Positions 1 through 9,069 of a stretch of DNA of 64,000 nucleotides are shown one piece after another. Numbering within the stretch: position 1 is the stretch's first letter; the number at the start of each line of letters is the position of its first letter. This DNA comes from Fructilactobacillus sanfranciscensis DSM 20451. Its GTDB lineage: Bacteria; Bacillota; Bacilli; Lactobacillales; Lactobacillaceae. The stretch is taken from NCBI RefSeq assembly GCF_001436035.1, contig NZ_AYYM01000002.1:1-64000 (forward strand), read 5' to 3'. A program made the position numbers and the translations under genes. The notes beneath the pieces are model-generated. The model ran no database searches. It was not told the origin of the DNA and worked only from the letters and a program-made list of their open reading frames with translations.

Positions 1-72
1 CAATTATCAGTATAGAAGCAGATGGGTATATTAATATATTTGTAGTACAATTAAAATTGTAGGTAGTAAATA

Positions 73-91
73 AAGTGACAAATTGTCACTT
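73..91. promoter_or_regulatory. Perfect palindrome upstream of ndh (candidate operator)
   Basis: The 19-bp sequence AAGTGACAAATTGTCACTT is a perfect inverted repeat around base 82. It ends 22 bases before the chosen ndh start and just ahead of its ribosome-binding site. No T-run follows, so it is not a terminator. Its position suits a repressor site for the ndh-cydABCD unit. It loosely resembles TGACA/TGTCA operators of TetR-type regulators such as the lactococcal heme sensor HrtR, but that likeness is from memory. The regulator is unknown. Confidence 0.45.
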
Positions 92-113
92 AAAAATTAG
101 GAGGCGAATGTGT

Positions 114-1289
114 ATGACTGATGTACTTGTATTAGGTGCCGGTTATGCTGGTATGCGTGCATGTAAAGTTTTAGCTAAAAGTAAGTTGGATTTAAACGTT
201 ACTTTAGTTAATAAGAACTCATACCATTATGATGCAACTGCTTTACACACAATTGCCGCAGGAACTAATGTTCCAGAAAATATCGAAATGGATATTCGTG
301 ATGCTGTGAGTGACAAAATTAAGTTTGTTCAAGATACAGTTGTTGATATTAATAGAGAAAAAAATGAAGTTGATTTAGCTGAAAATGGCTCTCTTCACTT
401 TGATTATCTATTTAATGCTTTAGGGTTTGAACCAGAAACTTTTGGTACTCCTGGAGCGGATGATATTGCACTAAAAATTAGTAATGTTGATAATGCTTTA
501 GAAGATTACCACACAATATTGGCTGCTTTAGAAAAGTATCAAGAAACTAAAGATAAATCATTATTATCGATTGCAGTTGTTGGTGGTGGTTTTACTAGTA
601 TTGAATTACTTGGTGAATTAGCTTATCAAATTCCAAAGTGGGCTAAAAAATATGGGTTTGCTAAAGATGATATGAAAATCACTTGTATTGCTCCAGGATT
701 TTTACCAATGTTTGATAAAAAATACGCTGATTATGCTCAAAAATATCTTGAAAGTAAAGGAATCACATTTATCATGGGGGGGACAGTTTCTGAAGTGAAA
801 ACTGATGGTGTGATTTATGGCGATGATAAAATTTTCCTCCCTGCTAACATTACTTTTTGGACTGCTGGTGTACGAGGTAATAAAATCATGGCTAAAGCCG
901 GATATGATCAACATCGTGATCGGGTTGCAGTTAATGACGATATGAGTTTAAGTGATTTCCCTAATGAATACATTATTGGTGATGTTTCTGCTGTTAAAGA
1001 TCCAGAAAGTGGAAGAATGTACCCTACTACTGGGCAAATTTCGATTGTTGAAGCTACTAATGCAGTTAAAAATTTAGAAGCTAAACTTCAAAATAAGCAA
1101 CCAGTTAAGTTTGTGTATAATTCATTAGGAACTGTTTGTTCACTTGGACCTTATTCTGGAATTGCTGATATTAATTTATTAGGTGTTCACCTTAAACTCA
1201 AGGGAATTATTGTACCACCTTTGAAACATGCAATCTTTAAACGTTCAGCTTTTGAATTATCTGGTCTTAAGGCCGCACTTCAAAGCTAA
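114..1289 (+). CDS. ndh: Type II NADH dehydrogenase (NDH-2)
   Basis: A single-subunit, non-proton-pumping FAD enzyme that passes electrons from NADH to membrane quinone. The protein of about 391 residues opens with a dinucleotide-binding fold (GAGYAG near residues 8-13), has a second one (VVGGGF near 155) for NADH, and a GDVSAV motif near 287 typical of the FAD site. The ATG at 114 was chosen because AGGAGG lies nine bases upstream; the in-frame ATG at 108 is too close to it. cydA follows after 25 bases, so NADH oxidation and quinol oxidation are probably co-transcribed. NDH-2 is the usual partner of cytochrome bd in lactobacilli lacking complex I. Confidence 0.93.
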   Translation: MTDVLVLGAGYAGMRACKVLAKSKLDLNVTLVNKNSYHYDATALHTIAAGTNVPENIEMDIRDAVSDKIKFVQDTVVDINREKNEVDLAENGSLHFDYLFNALGFEPETFGTPGADDIALKISNVDNALEDYHTILAALEKYQETKDKSLLSIAVVGGGFTSIELLGELAYQIPKWAKKYGFAKDDMKITCIAPGFLPMFDKKYADYAQKYLESKGITFIMGGTVSEVKTDGVIYGDDKIFLPANITFWTAGVRGNKIMAKAGYDQHRDRVAVNDDMSLSDFPNEYIIGDVSAVKDPESGRMYPTTGQISIVEATNAVKNLEAKLQNKQPVKFVYNSLGTVCSLGPYSGIADINLLGVHLKLKGIIVPPLKHAIFKRSAFELSGLKAALQS

Positions 1290-1314
1290 TTGTTAATTAA
1301 GGAGAATAGAGATA

Positions 1315-2754
1315 ATGTTAAATTTAGGACTTAGTGTTTTACCACTAGCTCGTTTCCAATTTGAAATGACAACTATTTTTCACTTTTTCTTTGTGCCAAT
1401 GTCAATTGGACTTGTCTTAGTTGTCGCAATTATGGAGACATTATATGTGATTAAAAAAGATCCTATGTACAAAACCATGACTAAGTTTTGGGGAAGAATT
1501 TTCCTACTTAGTTTTGCCGTTGGTGTTGTTACTGGGTTGATTCAAGAATTTCAATTTGGAATGAACTGGTCAGAATATTCAAGATTCATGGGAGATATTT
1601 TTGGAGCTCCCCTTGCAATTGAAGCTTTACTTGCTTTCTTCATGGAATCTACTTTCATTGGAGTTTGGATGTTTACTTGGGATAAATTAAAACCAGCTTG
1701 GCATGCATTGACGATTTGGTTAGTATTCTTGGGATCATCAATTTCGGCTCTTTGGATTTTAGCTGCTAATAGTTTTATGCAGCATCCAGTTGGTTATAAA
1801 ATTAATGCTGCAACTGGACATGTACAAATGACCAGTTTTTCTGCATTACTTAAGAATCAACAATTATGGTATGAATTTTCCCATGTAATTTTTGGAGCAT
1901 TCATTACAGGAGCATTCATTGTTGCTGGTTTGTCGGCAATTATGCTTTTCAGAAATAAATCACCTAAGTTTTTTAGAAAATCAATGAGAATTGGTTTAAT
2001 TATTGGATTATTTGCTTGTGTTGGCAGTTTCTTATCTGGTGATATGCAAACTCAATACCTAATTAAAGAACAACCAATGAAATTTGCTGCAACTGAAGGT
2101 ATTTACAAAAATACCGACAATCCTGCACCCTGGACGGTCTTCCAAATTACTAATGAAAAAGATCATAAGGGAGAATTTAAAATTGAAGTTCCTTACATGT
2201 TAAGTGTTCTTTCTTATCATAAACTTTCAGGTTCCGTTACTGGAATGGATCAAACTAACAAAGCTCTTCATAAAAAATACAATAAAAAATTTGGCAAAAA
2301 TATGAATTATAATTTACCTGTTAACACCCTATTTTTTGCGTTTAGAATTATGAGTGCTGGCTTTGGAGCTTTAGCTGGTTTAGCAATTTTAGGACTATGG
2401 TTCTCTCGAAAGAAAAAAGATACTATTTTAAAGCAAAAATGGCTAACATTACTTCTTGGAATTGCAACTTTTGGACCATTTATCATTAACTCATGTGGAT
2501 GGCTAGTTACGGAACTTGGACGTGATCCTTGGGTTGTTTATGGATTACTTCCAATTGCAGCTGCAGTTTCACCTTCAACTTCTGCTACCTCAGTATTGTT
2601 TACAAATATTGTTTACTTCTTATTATTTACCACTCTTGGTTTCTTCATGATTATGTATGCAAAACACTTCTTATTTGAAGGACCTGAAGGTTTAGGTGAT
2701 AAAACTAATTATGATCTTGAAGATCCATTTTCTAAGGAGGCATTTGAAAAATGA
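1315..2754 (+). CDS. cydA: Cytochrome bd quinol oxidase subunit I
   Basis: Subunit I of the bd-type terminal oxidase binds the three hemes and oxidises quinol, reducing oxygen to water at the membrane. The 479-residue protein has about nine hydrophobic segments. His23 in TIFHFFF matches the N-terminal heme ligand (His19 of E. coli). The FMQHPVGY motif and the GWLVTELGRDPW motif are family hallmarks. The Q-loop is of the short Firmicutes type. AAGGAG lies about 10 bases before the ATG. The cydB start overlaps the stop by four bases (ATGA). Lactobacilli generally do not make heme, so activity probably depends on heme taken up from outside. Confidence 0.96.
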   Translation: MLNLGLSVLPLARFQFEMTTIFHFFFVPMSIGLVLVVAIMETLYVIKKDPMYKTMTKFWGRIFLLSFAVGVVTGLIQEFQFGMNWSEYSRFMGDIFGAPLAIEALLAFFMESTFIGVWMFTWDKLKPAWHALTIWLVFLGSSISALWILAANSFMQHPVGYKINAATGHVQMTSFSALLKNQQLWYEFSHVIFGAFITGAFIVAGLSAIMLFRNKSPKFFRKSMRIGLIIGLFACVGSFLSGDMQTQYLIKEQPMKFAATEGIYKNTDNPAPWTVFQITNEKDHKGEFKIEVPYMLSVLSYHKLSGSVTGMDQTNKALHKKYNKKFGKNMNYNLPVNTLFFAFRIMSAGFGALAGLAILGLWFSRKKKDTILKQKWLTLLLGIATFGPFIINSCGWLVTELGRDPWVVYGLLPIAAAVSPSTSATSVLFTNIVYFLLFTTLGFFMIMYAKHFLFEGPEGLGDKTNYDLEDPFSKEAFEK

Positions 2755-3785
2755 GTTTCTTACAATTATTATGGTATGCCGTAATTGGTTTACTTTTCAT
2801 AATCTTCTTAGTACTTGATGGTGCTGATTTTGGAGTTGGGATGGCTACAAGATTTTTAGCATCTAATTATACTGAACGGAAATTATTGCTTAGAACAATT
2901 GGACCTCACTGGGATGGTAATGAAGTTTTCTTAGTTACCGCTGGTGGAGCAATGTTTGCTTCTCTACCTGGATGGTATGCAAGTTTATTTTCTGGATTCT
3001 ACCTCCTCTTATTCTTTGTATTAATTGCTTTGATTTTTAGAGGAGTTTCTTTTGAATTTTCTGATGCAGCGTTAACTGAAAAAGGAAAACGTGGCTGGTT
3101 ATGGGTTAACTTTATCTCATGTTTGTTCATTCCATTTTTATTAGGAATGTTGTTTACTGATATGATCCAACCCCTTCCAATTGATGCCGGTGGAAATATC
3201 TTCGTAAGTTTTTATAACGTTGTTAACCCACTTTCAATTCTTGGTGGACTTTGTATTACTGCAGTTTCACTTTATCAAGGATTAAATTACATTGCCCTTC
3301 GTACTGAAGGATTAATTCGTTATCATGCTTCTCGTTTAGCTGATAATTTATATTGGATTGCTTATCCAGTTGAAGTATTAATTGTAATTGCATTATATTT
3401 CCAAACTAATTTCTACGAACGTCACCTTGTAGCAACATTAGTATTCTTAGTATTAATTGTTGCTGTGACAGTTTGGGGACAAATTGCAGCAGCAACTGAT
3501 AAAGAAATTCAAGCAATTATTGCTAGTTCATCATTATTTGCAGTAATCGTAATGTTAATCTTTACTGGATTATTCCCTTATGTTTTAATTGCAAATAATC
3601 CTGCTCATAGCTTGTTGATTAAGGAAGTTTCATCTTCACCATACACATTGGTAATAATGACAATTGTGTTAGTAATTCTCTTGCCAATTATGCTTGCATA
3701 CTTCATCTGGAGTTATGTATCACAATGGCATCGAATTTCACTTGAAGAATTCAAAAAAGATTTGGATAATGGTGAAACATATTAA
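2751..3785 (+). CDS. cydB: Cytochrome bd quinol oxidase subunit II
   Basis: The second integral subunit of cytochrome bd; it stabilises the heme-bearing subunit I. The protein has 344 residues with eight or nine predicted membrane segments and the family signature DGADFGVG at residues 23-30, followed by GPHWDGNEV near 50. Its ATG overlaps the cydA stop (ATGA), so the two subunits are probably translationally coupled. cydC follows after 19 bases. Length and motifs are normal. Confidence 0.96.
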   Translation: MSFLQLLWYAVIGLLFIIFLVLDGADFGVGMATRFLASNYTERKLLLRTIGPHWDGNEVFLVTAGGAMFASLPGWYASLFSGFYLLLFFVLIALIFRGVSFEFSDAALTEKGKRGWLWVNFISCLFIPFLLGMLFTDMIQPLPIDAGGNIFVSFYNVVNPLSILGGLCITAVSLYQGLNYIALRTEGLIRYHASRLADNLYWIAYPVEVLIVIALYFQTNFYERHLVATLVFLVLIVAVTVWGQIAAATDKEIQAIIASSSLFAVIVMLIFTGLFPYVLIANNPAHSLLIKEVSSSPYTLVIMTIVLVILLPIMLAYFIWSYVSQWHRISLEEFKKDLDNGETY

Positions 3786-3804
3786 TTAAGATTGGAGAAT
3801 CTAT

Positions 3805-5547
3805 ATGTTTGATAAACAACTCATGTCTATTCCCGGTGTCAAAAAGTTAATTGCTAAACTTAGTTGTTTAGCAACTATCCAATCTTTAGCAATTATATTA
3901 GAGGCTTACTTCTTATCAGTAGCAGTCGTTAATACATGGAGCTTAAAAAAAATTACAGCATTGCTCTTGCCAATGCTGTATTTTTTTATAGCCTTTGTTG
4001 TTCGTTATTCTATCACAAGAATTGAAAGTCAAATAACTGATCGATTTGCAACGAAAGCTACTGGTGAAATTAAAACTCAATTACTTACTAAAGAATTTGA
4101 ACTTGGACCTCGGATGATTAGTCAAATCGGATCAGGTCATTTAATTACTTTGGCACTTGAAGGAACAGATAAAATTGAAAATTATTTTAATTTAATTATT
4201 CTAAAAACTGTTAATATGGCAATTATTCCTGTAATTTTACTAATTGCAATTTTTTTAATTAACTTTATCTCAGGAATAACCCTCTTTTTAGTTTTCCCAA
4301 TCATTATTATTTTTATGATTATTTTAGGTTTAGCCGCACAAGCAAAATCTGCACGTCAATATAAAGGTTTTACGGATATGTCAAATAATTTTATTGATAC
4401 GATGCGTGGACTAAAAACATTAAAACTTTTTGGGCTTAGTGATAAGTATGCTGATAACCTTTATCGAGTTAGTGAAAATTATCGTAAAAGTACGATGAGC
4501 GTGTTGAAAGTTGCCCTTCTTTCAACATTTGCACTCGATTTTTTTACAACAATTTCAATTGCAATTGTGGCTGTCTTCTTAGGGGTTGCCTTAATTGATG
4601 GTAAAATTTTATTATTACCAGCTTTAACCATTTTAGTACTTGCCCCAGATTACTTTTTGCCAGTTAGAGATTATGGCGATGATTACCATGCTACTTTGGA
4701 TGGAAAAAATGCTTTAACTAATATTTTTGAAATTTTAAAAATCAAATCCCCAACTAGTAAAATTAAATTAAGTGATTTTACTGGTTGGAATAATACTAGT
4801 GAACTAAAAATTAGTGACTTGAATTTCTCTTACGATAAAACAAGTCAAGCTCTACAAAATATCAATTTTAATGTTAAAGGATACAAAAAAATTGGAATTG
4901 TGGGACGCTCTGGTTCTGGTAAATCAACCTTTTTAAACATGCTAGGTGGTTGGCTTGAACCATCGAATGCAGATCAATTACCGTTTGATGTGAATGGCAA
5001 AAAAGTTGGTAGTTTATCTCAAATAGAATGGCAAAAACACATTAGTTATATTCCTCAAGATCCATATATTTTTGCCGGTACAATTACTGAAAACATTGCT
5101 TTTTATCAACCAAACGCCACTAAACAACAAATTAAAGTTGTTGCTGAAAAAGCAGGATTAATGGATTTTGTTAATGATTTACAAGCTGGATTAGATACAA
5201 AAATTGGAGAAAGTGGTCGTGGAATTAGTGGTGGTCAAGCACAACGAATTGCGCTCGCAAGAACATTATTAGATGATAATCGTGAAATTTTATTGCTGGA
5301 TGAACCCACGGCTCATTTAGATATTGAAACTGAATATGAGCTTAAGCAAACAATGCTTCCTATTTTCAGAAATCATCTTGTTATTTTTGCTACTCATCGA
5401 CTTCATTGGATGCAAAATATGGATTATATTTTAGTCATGGATGAGGGTAAATTAGTAGAACAAGGAACACCTGTTGAATTGGTAAATAGAAATGGGATTT
5501 ATAAAGAATTAATAGACGAGATTCGAGGTGCAGATCAAAATGCATAA
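3805..5547 (+). CDS. cydC: ABC transporter for cytochrome bd assembly, first subunit
   Basis: One half of the heterodimeric CydCD exporter needed to assemble cytochrome bd; proposed substrates are thiols or heme. The N-terminal half (about residues 1-310) is a membrane domain with about six helices. The C-terminal ATPase has Walker A GRSGSGKS (near 370), signature SGGQAQRIALAR and Walker B ILLLDEPT. The name follows Bacillus order cydABCD; by E. coli naming this subunit is closer to CydD. GGAGA precedes the ATG. The last eight bases overlap the next gene. Confidence 0.9.
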   Translation: MFDKQLMSIPGVKKLIAKLSCLATIQSLAIILEAYFLSVAVVNTWSLKKITALLLPMLYFFIAFVVRYSITRIESQITDRFATKATGEIKTQLLTKEFELGPRMISQIGSGHLITLALEGTDKIENYFNLIILKTVNMAIIPVILLIAIFLINFISGITLFLVFPIIIIFMIILGLAAQAKSARQYKGFTDMSNNFIDTMRGLKTLKLFGLSDKYADNLYRVSENYRKSTMSVLKVALLSTFALDFFTTISIAIVAVFLGVALIDGKILLLPALTILVLAPDYFLPVRDYGDDYHATLDGKNALTNIFEILKIKSPTSKIKLSDFTGWNNTSELKISDLNFSYDKTSQALQNINFNVKGYKKIGIVGRSGSGKSTFLNMLGGWLEPSNADQLPFDVNGKKVGSLSQIEWQKHISYIPQDPYIFAGTITENIAFYQPNATKQQIKVVAEKAGLMDFVNDLQAGLDTKIGESGRGISGGQAQRIALARTLLDDNREILLLDEPTAHLDIETEYELKQTMLPIFRNHLVIFATHRLHWMQNMDYILVMDEGKLVEQGTPVELVNRNGIYKELIDEIRGADQNA

Positions 5548-7285
5548 AATATTTAAAAATGATACTTGGATTAAACCTTATCTAGCTAGATATAAAAAAC
5601 TATTAGTTTTGGTATTTTTCTTAGGCGTTTTAACGTTTTTCTGTGCCATCGGTTTAATGTTTGTTGCTGGTTATTTAATTAGTCGCTCAGCTACTCATCC
5701 CTATAATATTTTAGTGGTTTATGTTCCAGTTCTTTTAACTCGTGCTTTTGGGATAGGAAGACCCTTATTTAAGTACTTAGAACGGATCAATAGTCATAAC
5801 TGGGTGCTAAAGGTTACCTCATTATTAAGAAAGCGCTTGTATACCACACTTGAGACTAGTGCCATGTTTTTAACTAGTAAGTTTCAAACCGGAGATTTAC
5901 TTAGCATTTTAGCTGAAGATATTGATCATTTGGAAAATTTATATTTGAGAACGATTTTTCCTACGGTAGTTGCTTACATTACAGGAATTATCGTAATCCT
6001 TTGTCTTGGAGTTATCAGCTGGCTATATGCCATATTCATGCTAATATCATTTGCAATCATCTTATTATTTATTCCCCTTGCTTCAGTTGCGATGCGGGGT
6101 GCTGCAAAGGAGTATGAACGATCATTGGTTCATGAATCGTATAGTGAATTAACCGATGCAACCTTTGGAATTGGTGACTGGATGATTTCAGGGAGAAAAA
6201 ATGGATTTTTAAAGCGAGTTACGAAAAACGATAGTAAATTAGATGCATCAAATTTTAGAACTCGTAAATATGAATGGAATCGTGATCTACTAGTTAAAGT
6301 TATGTTTGCAATTATTTTAATTGGTACTTTAATTTGGTCAAATTGGTTTTTTAACTCATCGCAAGCGCTGGCTAATTATGCTGCGGCTTTTGTCTTAGGA
6401 GTTTTTCCCTTGATGGATACTTTTATTCCAGTTAGTCAAGCAATGGAAGAATGGCCAATGTATAAGGATTCGGTGCTTAGATTAAATAAGCTTTCAAATG
6501 ATGAAATTAAACCTAATCCTGATCAATCAGCTGCTAATCCTGATACTTTTAAAGAAATCAAAATGAATGATGTAACGTTTAATTATCCTGGCGAGTCAGT
6601 TAGTTTAATTAAAAACGTTTCTTTAGAAGTTAAAAGAGGCCAAAAATTAGCAATTATTGGACCCAGTGGTGTTGGTAAAACTACTCTACTTCAATTATTA
6701 TTAGGATCATTAATTCCAACTAAAGGATCTGTAACGATTGATGGAATTAATGTGACAAGATTACAGAACAATCAGGCTAAATGGTTTAGTGTTTTAGACC
6801 AACACCCTTTTCTATTCAACACTTCTGTTTTGAATAATGTTCGAATTGGAAACGAAAATTCTAGTAATGAAGATGTTAAACAAGCAATAAAAGATGTAGG
6901 ATTGGAAGATTATATTAAATCATTACCAGATGGCTACAATACTAATGTTCACGAAAGTGGTGTTCGTTTTTCTGGTGGTCAACGCCAACGATTAGCATTA
7001 GCAAGAATTTTACTACAAAATAATCCGATTGTTTTGCTGGATGAACCAACGGTTGGGCTTGATCCAATTACAGAAAATGATTTAATTAAGACATTAGATA
7101 GAGTACTTAAAGGAAAAACAGTTATTTGGGTAACCCATCATCTTCAAGGTTTATCAAACATGAATCAAGTTATTTTCCTAGAAAATGGTTCAATTAAGAT
7201 GGAAGGTACCCCATCAGAACTATATAAAAACAACCCCCGTTACCGTAAGCTATATGCTATGGATCAAGGGATTGTTCAAGATTAA
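5540..7285 (+). CDS. cydD: ABC transporter for cytochrome bd assembly, second subunit
   Basis: The partner half-transporter of the CydCD exporter. It has a six-helix membrane domain, then an ATPase with Walker A GPSGVGKT, signature FSGGQRQRLALAR and Walker B PIVLLDEPT. I chose the ATG at 5540 because AGGTG lies nine bases upstream; a GTG at 5528 is in frame but lacks a good site. The start overlaps the end of cydC by eight bases. The stop codon abuts the stop of the convergent polyprenyl synthase gene with no base between them. Confidence 0.9.
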   Translation: MHKIFKNDTWIKPYLARYKKLLVLVFFLGVLTFFCAIGLMFVAGYLISRSATHPYNILVVYVPVLLTRAFGIGRPLFKYLERINSHNWVLKVTSLLRKRLYTTLETSAMFLTSKFQTGDLLSILAEDIDHLENLYLRTIFPTVVAYITGIIVILCLGVISWLYAIFMLISFAIILLFIPLASVAMRGAAKEYERSLVHESYSELTDATFGIGDWMISGRKNGFLKRVTKNDSKLDASNFRTRKYEWNRDLLVKVMFAIILIGTLIWSNWFFNSSQALANYAAAFVLGVFPLMDTFIPVSQAMEEWPMYKDSVLRLNKLSNDEIKPNPDQSAANPDTFKEIKMNDVTFNYPGESVSLIKNVSLEVKRGQKLAIIGPSGVGKTTLLQLLLGSLIPTKGSVTIDGINVTRLQNNQAKWFSVLDQHPFLFNTSVLNNVRIGNENSSNEDVKQAIKDVGLEDYIKSLPDGYNTNVHESGVRFSGGQRQRLALARILLQNNPIVLLDEPTVGLDPITENDLIKTLDRVLKGKTVIWVTHHLQGLSNMNQVIFLENGSIKMEGTPSELYKNNPRYRKLYAMDQGIVQD

Positions 7286-8251
7286 TTATTTGAATAATTT
7301 TTCAATAATCATGTTTAAAGTATTTTTGGAAATACCATCAGGTAATTTATCAATTAAGTGTTTACACTCTTTTAAGGTTTTTTCTAATTTTTGTTGAGCT
7401 TGTTTTAACCCACCACTCGTCTCGATTATAATTTGAATTTTTTGAAGATCAGCTGAATCCAGCTGATCTTTTTTTAGTATCTTTAGTAACTCTTCTTTAT
7501 AACTAGTTCGCAAGGCATAAATAATTGGAAGTGTATATATTCCTTCAGTTACATCTTCGAGTCTTGGTTTTCCAGTCTTATAGGTAGGATTAAAATCAAG
7601 TAAATCATCTCTAATTTGAAAAGCGTCTCCTAACTTGGAACCAATTTGTTCAGCCAATTTAACAGTTGTTTCATCAGCACCACCTAAAATAGCACCTTCT
7701 GCAGCACTATTTATAAATAAAGCAGATGTTTTTCCGTTAATGGCTTTGAAGTAATCAGTTTCAGATCTTTTTAGATTATCTTTCGAGAGACTTTGATGTA
7801 ATTCGCCATCCAAAATAGATTGGATTAGTTCAATATTAAAATTTAAATTATTTTTGTCAGGTGCGTATTCGATAAGTAATTTGAAATAACGAGTAAATAA
7901 ATAATCTCCTAAGTAAATTGCTTCGTGTTGACCAAATTTTTTATTGAGTGTTTTCGCAGCACGACGCAAATCAGATTCATCAATAACGTCATCATGAACT
8001 AAAGAAGCTAAATGAATAATCTCTATTGATGCTGCCGCCTTTTCGAAAATTAAATCATTATTATTAGGACCATACTCACTGAATAATAAAAGTAAGGCTG
8101 CCCGAATCATCTTACCATTGCCATTAATCAAATCATCAATTCCTTTTTTGAATTTGGAATTATCAATATTAATTTGATTAATCATGATTTTTTGAGTTTT
8201 TTTTAATTTATTTTCTAAATTTGGAAACTGTTCCCATAAACTATAGTCCAT
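7286..8251 (-). CDS. hepT: Polyprenyl (heptaprenyl-type) diphosphate synthase
   Basis: A trans-prenyltransferase that elongates an allylic diphosphate with IPP to make a long polyprenyl chain. The first aspartate-rich motif DDVIDESDLRR lies near residues 90-100 and the second, DDLLDF, near 214. The protein has 321 residues. It differs from the short-chain ispA enzyme at 51-52 kb in lacking the two-residue insertion in the first motif. Next to cydABCD it may supply the tail of menaquinone, but no menA or other men gene is in the window, so undecaprenyl-like or other roles remain possible. Its 3' end contains, on the opposite strand, the terminator of cydABCD. Confidence 0.85.
   Translation of the reverse strand: MDYSLWEQFPNLENKLKKTQKIMINQINIDNSKFKKGIDDLINGNGKMIRAALLLLFSEYGPNNNDLIFEKAAASIEIIHLASLVHDDVIDESDLRRAAKTLNKKFGQHEAIYLGDYLFTRYFKLLIEYAPDKNNLNFNIELIQSILDGELHQSLSKDNLKRSETDYFKAINGKTSALFINSAAEGAILGGADETTVKLAEQIGSKLGDAFQIRDDLLDFNPTYKTGKPRLEDVTEGIYTLPIIYALRTSYKEELLKILKKDQLDSADLQKIQIIIETSGGLKQAQQKLEKTLKECKHLIDKLPDGISKNTLNMIIEKLFK
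7445..7475 (+). terminator. Intrinsic terminator of ndh-cydABCD, inside the opposing gene
   Basis: An 11-bp perfect stem (AAGATCAGCTG / CAGCTGATCTT) with loop AATC is followed by five further Ts on the + strand. It lies 160 bases past the cydD stop, within the coding sequence of the minus-strand polyprenyl synthase gene, where it encodes a KDQLDSADL stretch. Confidence 0.8.
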
Positions 8252-8309
8252 GAATTTTATTTTTCCTTAATGTTTTTTTGTTAGTTATATTTTATCATAT
8301 TAAAACTGA

Positions 8310-8348
8310 TTAAAATAAAAAAGCACGAATGACTTTTAACCATTCGTG
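8310..8348 (-). terminator. Terminator after dnaD
   Basis: On the minus strand an 8-bp stem (CACGAATG / CATTCGTG) with a nine-base loop is followed by TTTTTTATTTT. It starts two bases after the dnaD stop and ends the dinG-ypmB-dnaD unit. Confidence 0.85.
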
Positions 8349-8350
8349 TA

Positions 8351-9058
8351 TTATTCCTTCTTTATTTTAAAGATTGGAATTTTAGGTAAATCTGTTGATT
8401 GATTATTAGAATTATTTTTTTGCTGTTCATAATTTTTACGTTGTTCTTCAACTTGTGCAACCGTTGTAATGTTTTGCTTTTTCCAAGAAATTAAAATTCT
8501 ATCAATGTATTTTAAACTGTAAACCTGCTTCAAAACTGCCTCACGAAGAGCTAATTTAACAATTTTGGTTGAATATTTATCAATTGTAAGCCAATCGTTA
8601 ATTGTTTCTAATTCAATTGGAGATAGTGGACGGCCAAATTCTTGTGTGAAATTATTGAATAATTCTTGGCGATTTGAGAGACTTTCTTCTTCAGTATCTT
8701 TAATAGAATCTGTTACCTCAATTTTAGAATCTGGATGTTGTTCTAATAATTGATTAATTTTTTGATTTAGTGGTGTAAAGCTATATTCATCTACATTTTC
8801 TTTTCCACTAGTAATTGCAACAAATCTTTTCTTTACTAATTGATGAATTGTATCAAAAACTAGTTTTGTATCAAATCCTGTCATGTCCACAATCATTTGT
8901 GGTTCAGGAAAGTTAATTCCCCTTGTTTTTAAATAGGAAAGTTCAATTAAAATTACTGATTCTGTTGCGGTTAAACCCAGATTATTGATGTTTGCTAAAA
9001 TAGCGCCTGAAATATTTACAGATCCATAATCTAAATATTTAATTAAATTATTGTCCAT
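8351..9058 (-). CDS. dnaD: DnaD-family replication initiation / primosome protein
   Basis: DnaD helps load the replicative helicase at the origin and at PriA-dependent restart sites. The 235-residue protein has an N-terminal winged-helix part (about 1-115) and a C-terminal DnaB_2/DnaD domain; the typical YSTKIVKLALREAV and YIDRILISWKKQNI motifs lie near 155-200. The last 35 residues are low-complexity and basic. It follows ypmB by 11 bases. In related genomes asnS often sits just before dnaD; it is absent here. PriA is encoded at 44-46 kb. Confidence 0.88.
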   Translation of the reverse strand: MDNNLIKYLDYGSVNISGAILANINNLGLTATESVILIELSYLKTRGINFPEPQMIVDMTGFDTKLVFDTIHQLVKKRFVAITSGKENVDEYSFTPLNQKINQLLEQHPDSKIEVTDSIKDTEEESLSNRQELFNNFTQEFGRPLSPIELETINDWLTIDKYSTKIVKLALREAVLKQVYSLKYIDRILISWKKQNITTVAQVEEQRKNYEQQKNNSNNQSTDLPKIPIFKIKKE

Positions 9059-9069
9059 CTAGACACTTC

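Noticed and set aside
7185-7397. Small + strand open frame across the cydD-hepT boundary
   Set aside because: It overlaps both real genes, has no RBS and resembles nothing.
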